A DNA stretch of 64,000 nt, from positions 6,153,001-6,217,000 of the forward strand of contig NC_061134.1 of NCBI RefSeq assembly GCF_905220365.1. The letters are read 5' to 3'. A program made the position numbers and the translations under genes. Source of the DNA: Vanessa cardui (Eukaryota; Arthropoda; Insecta; Lepidoptera; Nymphalidae). This document shows positions 22,408 through 34,624 of this stretch, in pieces (within the stretch, counting starts at the first letter, position 1; each line of letters starts with the position of its first letter). Below the pieces are notes generated by a model, which made no database searches, was not told the DNA's origin, and worked only from the letters and a program-made list of their open reading frames with translations.

Positions 22408-22578
22408 GCCGAAATGGTCGATTGATTGAAAACTGCACCGATGATTGCGGGTTCAAGACCAGACAAGCACCACTGAATTTCCATAAAATTAATAATTTGT
22501 GTTTATAATAAATTCCATGCTCGGCGGTGAAGGAAGAAATCGTGAAGAAACCTACATATGTTTAATTTCAATGAATTG
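22408..22578 (+). mobile_element. SINE family A, copy 5 (3'-truncated)
   Basis: 'gccgaaatggtcgattgatt' (altered A box), 'gattgcgggttcaagaccag' (B box), 'caagcaccactgaatttcca', 'ctcggcggtgaaggaagaaa' and 'tcgtgaagaaacct'. Ends after 'tttaatttcaatgaatt'. The 3' third is missing. Confidence 0.8.
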
Positions 22579-23740
22579 TTTCGACGTGTATACATATCAA
22601 TCATTAAAGCAGCGTGTTTTAGCTCCAATATTTCTACTTTTGGCCTTAGCCAAGCAGAGGGACACTCACCCCATGTGATAGTATGATATGATATAAAACT
22701 CCGTTTTTATACGTGTTTTTATGTCACGTTAAATATGTCTAATCACCAAAATTTCTTCTTTGTTCAACGAAATAGGTGTTTCTTACACGAGTTATTTAGA
22801 GGTGAAGTAACGTATAAAAACAAAGTAAATCTTTATATAATCCAGGGCTATTATGATCCCTGCGACAACATGGGAGGGCTTCGAACAACTCCAGCCAGAA
22901 AACGAGCGAAAGGCGAAGTTTTTACCAGAAAATTTAGCACATAAATTACGTCACATACGTTCACATCCGCCATTATTTGGTCGCACTGAAGTTTCCGCTG
23001 CGTATACTTTTTACAATGTTTGCATGAGCCGTATAATTTATCTTTTGCCTATCTTGATACAGTGGCGTTATTCTAACTTATTTTTCTTACGTATGATTGT
23101 GATAGTTAGTTTTTCCATTTTTTTTTATAAGCGTTATACCTACAGGTTTTGAAATAAAAAAATAATTGAAGCTACTGTATGTAATTAATAGTTTAACGGT
23201 AGTCATTTTTTTATGATAACATTATCCGTTAATTAATTAAACATTAAAGGTAATAAAACAAGAAAAAAAAGTGTGCGAATGAATTCATCCCTTAAAGGAT
23301 TTATTCCATCCATCCGTCAAGATAATGAGATCGAAAAAGTGAAGACAATTTTATTTTTATTAATTTAATAATAAATAAAAAAAAGTCAGTCAATTGACCA
23401 CTAATGGCTAGTATACTATCAACTTTATACATTTGCGCTGTAACTGTGCAGAGACTATTGAGTATTTAGTATTAGCTCGCTTACACTTAAGCCGGAACTC
23501 GCTTACGCTTAATACGTCTATACTTACAGATAGTTTTGTTACATATTACATGGGATTATCAAAATGTGTATAAGCTTCTATGTATCATCACGTTATTTAC
23601 TGATAAGTTTGCAGTTGAGTGAAACCGCAAGCAACTAGTAAGTCCTGAAAATATTTTATATATTCCGATGTTTCCATGATCGTCATATATACAAAGAAAA
23701 ATGTCTAAGTTGATAAATGATGTGAGCATATCCCAGTAAG
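22579..23740. other. AT-rich stretch with two overlapping open frames
   Basis: Frames 22735-22944 and 22853-23152 overlap and are richer in Glu, Arg, Pro and Asn than their surroundings between about 22850 and 23000. I see no splice sites, homology or start context that supports a gene. No repeat copy is recognised. Confidence 0.4.
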
Positions 23741-23863
23741 TCTTGGCGCAGATCACCGGTATCAGCACTGCTGAGGCATATTTGGCAAGCGAGGCGCTCG
23801 CAGCCAACTGTGACAGCGCTCTGCGTATGTTGTGTTCACTTGTTTGATACGATAACTTTAAAG
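23741..23863 (-). repeat. Unclassified repeat family G, copy 2
   Basis: The reverse complement carries 'gtgaacacaacatacgcaga', 'gctgtcacagttggctgcga' and 'cctcgcttgccaaatatgcc', matching 11884-12003. The chance frame 23559-23894 overlaps it. Confidence 0.55.
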
Positions 23864-26800
23864 TTACCAGATTTATATGATTTATGCTTAGCATTGAATT
23901 TTGCTATCTTATTTATCTGACGAGAATTTATTCCTTTTAAAATATGCTTGACAATTTTTGAAGTAATAAAAAATATATAATTCAAACAAATTTTAGTAAT
24001 ACAGAACATTACTTTGAACGTGTTTTTTCCTAAATGACATGAGTGGATTACGATAAATTATTTTACTTAAAGTAATTATAGTTATGATTATAAGTTAAGG
24101 CAATAAAATGTAAAATAATTTATAATTGACTTTAGTAATTGAATTAAAAATCGCGATTTCGTATGTAAATGATTAATACTTGCTGTTCGAATTGGACTAA
24201 GGACAGGGTAAAAAACATCCGTGCGTTAAATGTAATCTGTTTTACGGAACGGAGAAGTGGGATAAACAAACATACCTTGTTTTCGTACCGCCATATTTGA
24301 ATTCAGCAAACGTTAACAAATTACACATTATACTACATATATTTCTTCTATTAACTGAAAAGCTTTACGCAATTTTAAACCAATTAAAGAAGGATCTCAA
24401 ACAAAATCAAGACTTGAAATAGAAATAATTTAAAACAATACGTTTCAGGCTTAATATGTTTTGGTCTTTGAGTTTAAGCTCTGTTTGATAACACGATTAC
24501 GTCTATGATAAAAACTTCCAATAGTCTTTTACTTCCCTCTACTTCAATTCTTTTTTATATTGTTAGTTGCATTAAATCGTTAAAGAGTCTTATACATAAT
24601 TGAGCACTTCCGATAGTACTACATTTCTACTGTATTTTTCCAGTTTCTATATTGCATTCGGATGAAGATACATACAGATTAATTCTTTAAGATTTTCTTC
24701 CAGGTTAAATAGAAGTTTATACCACAACTCTGCTGTTGAGCGGTCAATGTATTCCATATTTGTGCAACTTCGAACAGGTTTCTCCTCGATAATTTCTTGC
24801 ACCATCGAGCACGTAATGACTACCAAACATAAATTAATTGGTCAATTTCCATGATATATCCAGGGCAGTTTAGTTATTTTAGAACATAGCAGATATTATG
24901 AAAACGTTAACTCATAAGTATATAGCATACGCGTAGAGCAATGAAACTCACATGTTAATTGGTTGAAAGTCCGTTAAAAAGGCTAGCTTTTATCGACGAG
25001 ATTTATATGTTACAGCATTTAACCATTTAGAATTTTGTGTAGAAAATGTAGAAGATAATTGAATTGATTCCTGTTCATGTCGATATGAGAAGACTTTCGA
25101 CGTGTCTGGCTTCGATTCGTAGATTTTCTATTCTCGACGCCCGACAACTTGATGTTCATCGATAAATTTATATGATGCAGGTGAAGTTGCTACATTTGAT
25201 TAGCTGTGATGCATACTAGACTTACGTTTTACGCTAAAATAGAGTCATTTTATCCAAGCTCTTTATGGATTTTCATACCAACAGTTTCTGTGTGTGTACT
25301 TTAGCATTAAAAGTTTTTGTAGGTCCCAGACTTGGTGTATTAATATTTGAAAGAAACTCACGTAGCTAGACAGTTTGTAAATATTACAACCCTTTTACAG
25401 TTTTATTCTATTTAATATATACATACACTTATGTTTACAGTTCCAATAGCTATCAACGTAAAACCCTCTACACCGCAAGGAGTTATATTCACTAATATAT
25501 TTGGTAGAATTGTTAGCAACACGTATTAAGAAAAAATACGAGTACGTCGGAAGCAAGTGCAAGACGCATTAATCATTTAATCCAACACAAAAGAGTTTTC
25601 TACAGAGTACGTACACCATTTCTTAACTGAATCAAACACATTACAGTTTTTCACATTTGTTTCCTTTTGTTGCCTCGTTTCGTTTCATGAAAGCGCTTGT
25701 TTTATTCTAAACTCAATATAAATGTTCATGGATTTATTTTCAACGAGTCTTTTCAAGAGTATAATTACATATATAGAATACAAAAGGAACAACGAATTAA
25801 ACTAGTAACGTATATTGTTCAATTTGAAATGTTATCGTCATAATAAGTTATTATTAACATTTATTTATTTAGAATTTATTTCAAATCTGTTGTTTCAATA
25901 AATTATTAATACAAAAAATTTAGTTTACTTACAAATGGAATTACGTACTACTGGTAGTACAAAGTTTATATTTAAAAGTAGCAAAGTCTAAATGATTACA
26001 CAAAGGCCTCGTATTAATGAGCTTTACCCACGATGCTGGCGGGATTTACACTTTGTAAAATTGAATTTTAAGATAAATGAGGAATGTTTTTAAGTTTTTA
26101 GTGTTGATTTGAGAGTTCGTTTATTTAAATTTAATTTTATAGATAGAACCTATACGAGTTTTATTGCCGAAACCAATTTAATAAATTGGATATTCATGCT
26201 CGACACCGAAACGACGCCAGCACGTTTTGTGAGTATTTCAATACGAGTAAACAAATATAAATATCTTAGTTATATTTTTATATTCATAAATTTAGAAAGG
26301 CTTTTATCTATGTGTGAAAACGTTTATCTAAGGACCGAACTAAATGTAAGAGCGGTTTCCTTTTCGTAAACAAATTTGCACATTGTTTATCTCGCTTCGT
26401 GAGTGACAGTTAAAACAACGGAACATTGTCGCGAAAGCCTGCTTGATAACGGCTTGCACTTGTGAAGGGTCAGACTTATTGGCTTTTATTTATGTTTAGG
26501 TTGTCTTTAAAAGTAGAAATACAATATATTATCCGTACATTGTATGAATGTTAAGTAAGGGAAATTCGGACAAAATGAGATAGTCACCTTATTTAGAAAT
26601 TGGTATTTTATTTACATCTCCTCGACTACATCCTGTAACGGCAACCATTTTTATAATCCTATGAGATGTCACACGCCATTGTCACAGTTACGTCAAAGTA
26701 ACCGAACAGAACGTGCTTCGCGCCTTTAAAAGTTTATTTTACAGAATGTTTCCTCCTATTTTCTGGTAAGTTATTTATTGTTGCTTGTAATTATTTCTAT

Positions 26801-28137
26801 TAAATCTGTGATTACGATTATTTTAATTGCAATCATTAATTGTTTTATGGAAGTAGGTATGATGTTTTATTCGTTTTTGTTTACCTTTGGGCAAAATGAC
26901 ATACATATTCAATGGACAAAATGACATATTATGTCATATTGTCAACAATTTTATTTTCTTTAGAAATTGAGCAAGAGTTAGTAGATTTCTTGTTTTGATG
27001 CGTATATCACTCCAGAGCCTTGGCTTTGAACTAGCCGAAAAAAAAACTTTCGATCACCCTTTCAACAAGGACAAGAAACGTGCGAGAATGACTTAATGGC
27101 TCTCTGAGAAGCAATAGGAAGTTGGTTACGATGTATTTCTTGTTTCCTTTGGGCTCATGCGTCATACGCTGATGTTCCAAAGTAGACCACAAACGATTTA
27201 TTTATGAACTGTGTTCTTAAGAATTAGTATGTCATTATGTCCGTACTATATGGATAGCATGGTTTTTGAGATTAGTTACATTTTCTTAATATAAATTTTA
27301 TTATAGTTCCTAATTAATTGAAAGACTGTGTTACTGATAGTCAACAAAATAAAGATGACCAAAAACGATTGAGACTGATTATAATACTTTTAAATAAATA
27401 TGATTAAAAAACAAAACACCACGTTATTTTGCCCGTACTTCCCCTAAAAGTAAAAATGCGTAAGTAAAAAGTAATAATAGAACAAACATTACACAGTGGC
27501 TTAAGCAAGTTCATAACTTACTAATATAATTCTCCGTTGCTATTACGACTCGCTCAAACGAATCGAAAATCGAAGATGGACTGTCAAAGTTTCCGTACAT
27601 AAACAACCTAACAACTAATCGCTCGATTAAATGGACGGAAGTAAATGCTTTTGACAACATAATCGAAACTCGTCAAAAGAATTGTCAATTGCATAATAAG
27701 TTTAAATGACGTAAATCAATTAGAACAAAGTTAATTTATTTAAGCCTTATGCTTTTGAACAAATTAGCTAATTATTAAGTATAAATGAATTGAGAAGTTA
27801 ACAGAAGAAGAAGATTCAGCTTCTTCTTTTTCAACGATTAAATTATCTTTATACTTCATATGTATAGATAAACCTTTTTAAATAGGTACATGTATTTAAA
27901 AAAAAAAACCAGTGATAACAGTTTGTACATAATAAATGACTTAATGTAAATATATTACAGCATGTGTTTAATATATTTAAAAACGGATATCTGTAAACAA
28001 AATATCTGTAAAATTTTACTATGAACTAAATTTAGTGACATAGCTGGCTGTCTTCTGTATTATTAAATCTTATTTATTTTTTATAGTTTTCTAAAAAAAG
28101 TTCACAGTCGACTTTCATGAATTTAAAATCAGTTCAT
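23864..28137. other. Long AT-rich non-coding stretch
   Basis: More than 4 kb without a recognised repeat or gene. A possible 21-nt microexon at 26745-26765 (acceptor tttattttacag, donor GTAAGT) is noted in the findings. Short direct/inverted 'aatgacatat' motifs lie at 26890-26945. Frame 26109-26369 is unremarkable. Confidence 0.5.
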
Positions 28138-28280
28138 TTTCTTTCGAAGCGCGATAAATTTTTAAACGTTCCCAAAGATATTTGAGGAGAGTTGTGAGAA
28201 TATTGAAATGCGGAAAGTAATATCGGATGTGAAGTCGCCAATTCGTCGAGATTTGCACGAACTTAACTGCCAAACCGTCG
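28138..28280 (+). repeat. Duplicated segment F, copy 2
   Basis: Core 28194-28221 is identical to 21381-21408, and the flanks match over about 140 bp. It is in the same orientation as copy 1, 6.8 kb away. Confidence 0.65.
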
Positions 28281-28499
28281 ACGTGACGAAACTATTTTGA
28301 ACAGCGTTAAAAATATTTTTAAGCCTTTCCAAAATGTGTAATAATAAAATGGTGTTTATATTCGTGGCCTCGTAGTTGACTAGTAGTTATAATCAATCTT
28401 CTATACTGCAGATTCTAGATAGATCGAAATCTGTGATTTCTATATTTTTCTAAAAAAAGTAATGTATCTAGGTATCGCCAAGTTTTAGAATACTTTGTG

Positions 28500-28680
28500 C
28501 ATGCTAGCACACTGAATTACCCCCTAAAATGCTCTCAATCTCCGTGTATCCGTGGGCCGTCACAGGAGTGTTCGAGCATGCTACCGTGAAACCGCGACGG
28601 TCGGCTCACCTATGCGGAGTTCTAAGGCCCTCTAAAATTCTAAGGAGGGTGACACCTTACACTCAGTACCGCCATGACCC
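28500..28680 (-). mobile_element. R1-type 3' UTR fragment
   Basis: Plus-strand letters 'gcatgctaccgtga', a nearby 'gacggtcggctcacctatgc' and 'ggagttctaag' match the 3' UTR of the 18.4-kb element (about 18563-18618, with 'gacggacggcccacctatgc'), in the same orientation. The coding part is absent. This is a second, older insertion of the same or a related family. Confidence 0.65.
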
Positions 28681-29599
28681 CCTGTAGCTTAATCAAGAGG
28701 GTTGGAACACAGAATCAGGCTGATAAAAGTGATTGGATTTTCTTACGAGAAATTTTCAGTTACAGTTCACAACAAAAAATAGGAAGAGGTTCCTCTTCTA
28801 TGTCTTGGATAGAACACGAGGTCGACGTGTCTGTGCTTGAACTCTTTTCTTCTATTAGAAATTGGTCCTGTTTTTATGCTTTCATTTATTCATACATGTC
28901 TATCTAGTCTTAGTCTCTCATTATAATGGCCTTTCATTACGACTAGAAAATTTTACATATTTGATTTACATAATACAACCAAAATAACTTGAACCAAATT
29001 AAGACTTAGTAAAACATTTGTTTCTCAACGTTCATACTTTGCTAAAATAAACTTATGGAAGTTACTCAATTTGCTTACAATACGTTTGTTTGAAGCCTTT
29101 AAATCTGACACAAGGGTTTCATAAAAAAGTTACGTAAATAAATGGGATTTATTTTTTTATTTAAATAAAAATTTACTTGTATTATTGTACTTTCACTAAC
29201 AAGATTTCTTAATATTCTTGTTAATAAAGAAAATAGGAAAAGTTTGTTACAATGAGAAAAATACGGAATCCGTAACAGACAATTTATATTCCCTGCGTTT
29301 TTTTGTATTTGTAAAATAGAAACATAAATTAAGACTATTTTTAAAAGACCGTGCAATTTAAGGTGTTGGGTTGCTCTTTGCGCTTTACTTAGACTTTTTT
29401 CCTGAACATCCATTAGCTACCAGAATAAATGTGTTTAATTTAATATCTGGGTCGTAATGGGTAATAGCTGGCCGCAAGATCTTCTTGTATTATTGCATTG
29501 TTTTTGTAACAAAAACTAAGAAATAAATAAACATAATTTATGAATGTTCGTATAGTAGATATACAAATAATAAAATTGGATTATCTATTTGTAGTATTA
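28681..29599. other. AT-rich non-coding stretch
   Basis: Frames 28674-28907 and 29099-29413 (minus) have no recognisable features. No repeat copies seen. Confidence 0.5.
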
Positions 29600-29890
29600 A
29601 AATAACAGATTATTACTAAATACCTTTGTATGTATACACGGTACATACACCAAATTTTTTTGTTAACTAATATCTGTCTGTCCGTCTGTCTGTCTGTCTA
29701 GCTCTCTGTTTGCTTGTTCGGTTAATCTCTGCAACGGCTGGACCGATTTTGACGGGATTTGCACACTGGTAGATAGCTGATGTAATAAGGTGTAACTTAG
29801 GGGACAACAATAACTATTTATATGTGAATAATAACGAGATTTATGCTTTAATTTGTGCGACAAAGCGTAAAATTAAAAATTTATACAGTA
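29600..29890 (-). repeat. Repeat family E, copy 2 with TGTC microsatellite
   Basis: Plus-strand letters show a (CTGT)n tract at 29673-29699, 'ggttaatctctgcaacggct', 'ggaccgattttgacggg' and 'gtaataaggtgtaacttagg'. These are the reverse complement of the family E core (gtcaaaatcggtccagctgt at 5581) and its CAGACA-rich tract. The minus-strand frame 29663-29863 is a by-product. Confidence 0.6.
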
Positions 29891-30115
29891 AATTAACTCG
29901 TTATTCTAGCAGTTAGCTTATAAGCTGTACATCCCGAAGTACTAGTTTCAAGATCTGTAGTTGGGTCAAAAAGGAGTTAATCAGCTTACTGCCAAGTAAC
30001 TTTTAAGTAACAGTCTGGAATTAGGAAGATGGCACTCCCGTATTTCGGAAAGCACCTACGTCCTGTCGTTAGGAATGGCGAGTCACATTTTCATCTCATG
30101 GGGAGTATAACTTTT
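29891..30115 (-). repeat. Repeat family L, copy 2
   Basis: The reverse complement carries, in order, 'gtgactcgcc', 'aacgacaggacgtaggtgct', 'gaaatacgggagtgccatct', 'ccagactgttact', 'acccaactacagatcttgaa' and 'gtacagcttataagctaact'. These match family L copies at 1-190 and 5027-5092 and link them into one family. Confidence 0.5.
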
Positions 30116-30318
30116 GTTTGCGCATATGCTTGTGCGCTATCATTATAGTGTCTCATTTGACACAAATGTCACATTTGACCAAAACTCTTGACCTATTTGG
30201 TCAGCTAAGCGCATTAAGAACCTAAATTGAATAAAAATGGTTTAAAGATACATTAAGTATATAGAACAGCTGTACATAAATGAAAAATAAAAACAATTTA
30301 AAAAGTAAAATAAACCAA

Positions 30319-30500
30319 CGGGTTCAAACCCAGGCAAGCACCGCTGACTCATGTGCTTAATTTGTCTTTATAATTCATCTCGTGCTCAGCGGTGATCATC
30401 GAAATTCTGCCACGTGTGCATTCCACCAACCCGCATTGGAACTGCATGGTGGAATATGTTCCATACCTTATCCTAGCAGTGGGAAATTTACAGGCTATTA
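30319..30500 (+). mobile_element. SINE family A, copy 6 (5'-truncated)
   Basis: Starts within the B box (cgggttcaaacccaggcaag) and runs through 'tgtgcttaatttgtctttat', 'ctgccacgtgtgcattccac' and 'ccaacccgcattggaactgc' to 'gcagtgggaaatttacaggc'. The A box is missing, as expected for a 5'-truncated retroposition. Confidence 0.85.
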
Positions 30501-31827
30501 CTTTACTTACTACTTTTATAAAGTACTACTCGTTACAAGTATATAATATTTAGTTATATAATCGTGTAATTAACTTGAAACTAATTGTTGCTACTTACTT
30601 TAGACCGATTTATTACTATTTACATTTGAAAATTAGAATATTTTTGTACAAAACGCGGATGGTTCTATTTTGCCTCTATTAGTGTTGATTGGAATTTATT
30701 TCATGAGGGTGATTCAAATTCTAAAATTGTCTAAGCACTGTTTCGATTCTATTTCTATTGTATTTAATTATAATATTTAAACATTGGCTTCATTTTAAAT
30801 TAATTCATTAAGAGTAAAAGTTTTAGTTTCATTCTGGAATTTGTAACAAAAACAAAAATATGAAGACCTTTGTTATATCACTTGGTTATAAAAGATAGTG
30901 TAATTAACTTAAAGTTATGAATAAAAATTGATACAATGTTATGTTATTGTTGATGAGTTTCAAATTACAAACTGTTTCAGTGAAAACGTGCCGTAACGTA
31001 TCATTCTCTCGTTATAAAATATGCATACATTTTATAACGGCAGCTTAAGTCTTTCCAACTGAAGGCTGTAATGTAATATGAAAGTAGTTTATCGTCGCTT
31101 GCAGCGACATTGTTAACTTTTACTAACAAAAGTATCTTAACTGAGCTAACATATTATATTTAGGTGGGAGCTAAAGGATTGTATGTTTATTATAAATGGT
31201 AATTTATTTAAAAATATCATTACAACATTGAATATTATTATTAATTAATTCTTATTATTACTTGTTTAAACAAATATTTCTTATAAAAAAATCTTATTAT
31301 ATTTATATAATAAAAACAAGATTACTATAATTCTATTAATTGTGAGTAACCATGTCTCGGATATAATGTGCTTAATTAAAAAATGTTTAGTCGATTATAT
31401 ATACAATATTATTCTAGTAATTCTTTGCAAGAAATGGAAGCATTTCGTTAATTTTTGTATGCATCTATTTGATCTTAAGTTACAACTTATTTAGTCTGAT
31501 ATTGAACGCATTGACATTGTATTTTCGCTCTGGCCTTGATAATTTAAATACTTTATCAGGAAAGCATTGCACAGATCGAAATGCTTGTTTTCACTTATAT
31601 GTTTTAGAATTTAGTTTGTCTGAGGCAGTTTTATTATAGATACAAGGATCATATACTGACATGATTACACAGTGCATTTAAATAATACCATTACATATAC
31701 AGAGCTTGTGACGGTTTTAATTGATTTGGATTTAGTCCTTTCTGTGGATTTTCAATGATATAAAAGGATACATATATAAAATTATTATTTGACGGCTTTA
31801 TAAATTGACGGTTACTTCACTTTTTAT
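30501..31827. other. AT-rich non-coding stretch
   Basis: Nothing recognisable. Confidence 0.5.
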
Positions 31828-31962
31828 ATATTTTTTGTGGTAGGTGGCAAATGAGCATGAGGCTCACCAGCTGGAAAGTGACTACCACCGCCCATGGGCT
31901 TCTGCAACACCGGATGTGCAGGTGCGTTGCGGTGATTGCATCTTCTGTTAAGTCTGGTAAAT
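31828..31962 (-). repeat. Repeat family D, copy 2
   Basis: The plus strand reads 'tggtaggtggcaaatgagca', 'tgaggctcaccagctggaaa' and 'gtgactaccaccgcccatgg'. This is the reverse complement of the family D 3' end seen at 15634-15731 and 62430-62609, and it extends into 'gtgcgttg' of the D body. Confidence 0.75.
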
Positions 31963-32294
31963 GAATGAGATTATTCGTACATTGACGTATTAAAACCCGT
32001 GAAGCAATTAAATTAACATGTTAACAAATAAATAAATTAAATAAATTTATTATTATATAGATCTTTTTTATTTTCTTTCATTCCATAGATAGTAATAAAA
32101 TCGGTCTTTACGAAAAAATATATCTAGATTCAGATGAAAGCGTTTTATTTGATTATTATAACAACATTTATATTTTTTACACTGTTTTTTTAAATGCATT
32201 TCATATCAAAGGATTTGCGAGTAATGCGATTACTTTCTTTTAAATCTATTAAAATATTTCAACGTAAAAACGAAATGTTAAAAATGCAATACGC

Positions 32295-32495
32295 TAACCG
32301 CAATTACACGTTTCCATCTTGTTCAACGAAACGTTAGTTTAAAACGTTTTAAAATATTACTCTTGTATTTTAATAATATTTATTTAAGTGAAACTCGTAA
32401 AATAACGAAGTGGTAGATGGTAGACTTGTAGGCGTCTTTTGAAACCGCTCGACTGTGCCGGCTCCGGAGCAAAATACTGTGATGGCTCCTCCGCC
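32295..32495 (+). repeat. Duplicated segment K, copy 2
   Basis: Pairs with 14475-14700 (see there). It lacks the roughly 60-bp GC-rich block of copy 1 but keeps both flanks, including 'gctcgactgtgccggctccg'. Confidence 0.5.
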
Positions 32496-32995
32496 GCAGG
32501 TTCTAACACTTGGAGTGGTCTGGCTAACGATCAAAGTATATACGACTATATAACATTTCTGAGGTTAGGTTTATTTTTTGATTTATCTTAAATTTGTTTG
32601 TCGCAAAGCGTTTTTACTGCAAGCAAGACGTAAATTCAACTTAATTTGGATCTTAGTAAGTGGTAAGTCGTATTAATTATGTCTGATAAAAGTGCTTAAA
32701 ATATATTATGTATATCATGACTGCACATCACAGATATTTACATGTAAGCATGTTTATATTAAGAACTTATCAATCTATTTCCATTTACATATAACTTTAT
32801 AAATATGATAATGTTTATATACTTAACTGTACATTATAAACATAATTTGCATAAATATTTTGAATAATTATAATTAAAAATTTATGTGTTTTACAACGGA
32901 CGGACTTATAGCTAATTAATATGTCTTCCAGATTGTAAACTTAAAAAGATTGAATCTGTTTTAATGAAACAATAAAAAAATAACATCACATAATT

Positions 32996-33165
32996 AATCA
33001 AATCAATTTCAAAATATACTTAGTATCAAGTAGGCTTTTACAAGTATTTTTGAATAGTCATTTAACAACTATATTAACTAAAATTATGTAGGTTCTACCG
33101 CGAAGAACCTGTAAGAAACTCAGTTAATCTATTTAAAAATTTAAAATACAGCCATATTAGTTAAA
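32996..33165 (-). repeat. LINE 3'-end family N, copy 3
   Basis: The reverse complement shows 'actgagtttcttacaggttc', 'ttcgcggtagaacc', 'cttgtaaaagcctacttgat' and an A/T tail with 'ttgattt', matching 10330-10558 with substitutions and lacking the 'ccgaaccggtgg' block. Confidence 0.55.
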
Positions 33166-34404
33166 TAAAACTATATGTGTATGTAATATGTACAGACACT
33201 ATTTATACATTAAGTATTTCTTAGCTGTTAGTGTAAGTAAAATACATTAGAATTCCAAACCTCACCGGAGAACTATTAGGGGTAAACATTTTAATAATAT
33301 TTGCCTGCGCAACTTGTAGACTTTAATTAAGAATTAATAGAAGTCGACAATTAGTCGAATGCATAGATTTATTTTGCTTCATTAATTACTAGGTGACATA
33401 ACAACATACGTTGATTACGTTTATTTTCGTATTAGCTTATCTGATAATATTCGCGCACCACCTATTGAAATGAAAAGTCTTATTGGTGGACCTTACCCAA
33501 TTCAATGACGACTTTGGACCTTATACCATCGCACGATTCTTATGCGGGTTGATGGATACACATGTATTTTTATTTATGATTTTCACCCGATACATGCATG
33601 TTAGCAGATCACAAGGATGGTAATCAAAAAGTAACTATTATTTTCTGATAATTTACATAGTCTAAACATCATAACAATGTGCCTTATTATGTTGAAGTAA
33701 TACTATGGTACGGATATGTATCTAATGGACAGAAATTCCCAGACAACTGTCATTTTTTGCTACTATTATGGTTTCCTATAAGCAATAGGAACTTGTAATA
33801 GGAACTGTTTATTTCGCATTTTGTGTAGTTTTTCTAAGTACAAACCGCTGAAGCGCCACACGCAAACTGGCAATCATAGCTATTCACATGTCTTTTGATT
33901 GCAACAAATCGAAACGTTTGCCGGCAAAATATAGCCTAATGTGAAAACATCACCGGCGATAGGCGATCTAATCATTACTCTTTCGGTTTTTCCGCCACAG
34001 TTGACGAAATCAAATGGATTTTCTGATGTAATTCCAACGGAACCAGATTAATTGATTTTACAAAATCGTTCCTCGTGATTTAATAGGATGGCTAAATTTG
34101 AAAAGTTCGCGGTCAGAACGAAACGTGAACGAAACTTCAGCTATTTCTTTGTTTTGTTTATTAAAGCTGTGAAGAAAAACAGTAAAGTTTTGTCGAGTTC
34201 GCCGTTTTCGTTTATTTGCAATTTTTTATTTAGTGGCTGTTTTACAGCTTGTTTACGATTCCTCGTTTCAGAAAGTCGGTCAAATGTTAATGATGGAACA
34301 AATCGAGGAAAAAAATGTCGATGAATATAAGTTTTGACAAATTTATAGCAGAGATTATTAGTTGATAAAAGTTGGTTACGACAAAATATTTTTAGTATCA
34401 CTAC
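33166..34404. other. AT-rich non-coding stretch
   Basis: Frames 34088-34324 (plus) and 34141-34401 (minus) overlap on opposite strands and have no recognisable protein features. No repeat copies seen. Confidence 0.5.
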
Positions 34405-34624
34405 ATAGTATAAAACAAAGTCGCTTTTTCTGTCCCTATGTAGGTATGCTTAAATCTTTAAAACAACGCAACGGATTTTGATGCGGTATTTTTAATAGAT
34501 AGACTGATTCATGGTTTGTGTTGTTGTTTGTATATATTATAAGTTTCAAATATGATGTCGTAAAGTCTATGTTATAGTTAGTATCAGCAATACCGGGTGT
34601 GCAAAGCCATGTCGGGTTACTAGT
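34405..34624 (+). mobile_element. Helitron-like non-autonomous element, 3' part (tentative)
   Basis: 'gtataaaacaaagtcgcttt', 'ttctgtccctatgtaggtat', 'aaaacaacgcaacggatttt' and 'gatgcgg' are a motif order I recognise from abundant short lepidopteran elements. It ends with a GC-richer 'aataccgggtgtgcaaagcc' stretch and then CTAGT at 34620-34624, as expected for a Helitron terminus. The terminal hairpin is poorly preserved. Only one copy is present here, so class assignment rests on recall plus the CTAGT end. Confidence 0.4.

Noticed and set aside
22853..23152. 99-codon plus-strand frame with a charged N-terminal half
   Set aside because: It turns into AT-rich hydrophobic noise in its second half and overlaps another frame. 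No splice sites or homology recognised.
29673..29699. CTGT tandem tract as a stand-alone microsatellite locus
   Set aside because: It is the inverted CAGACA-rich segment that belongs to repeat family E, also present at 5620-5650.
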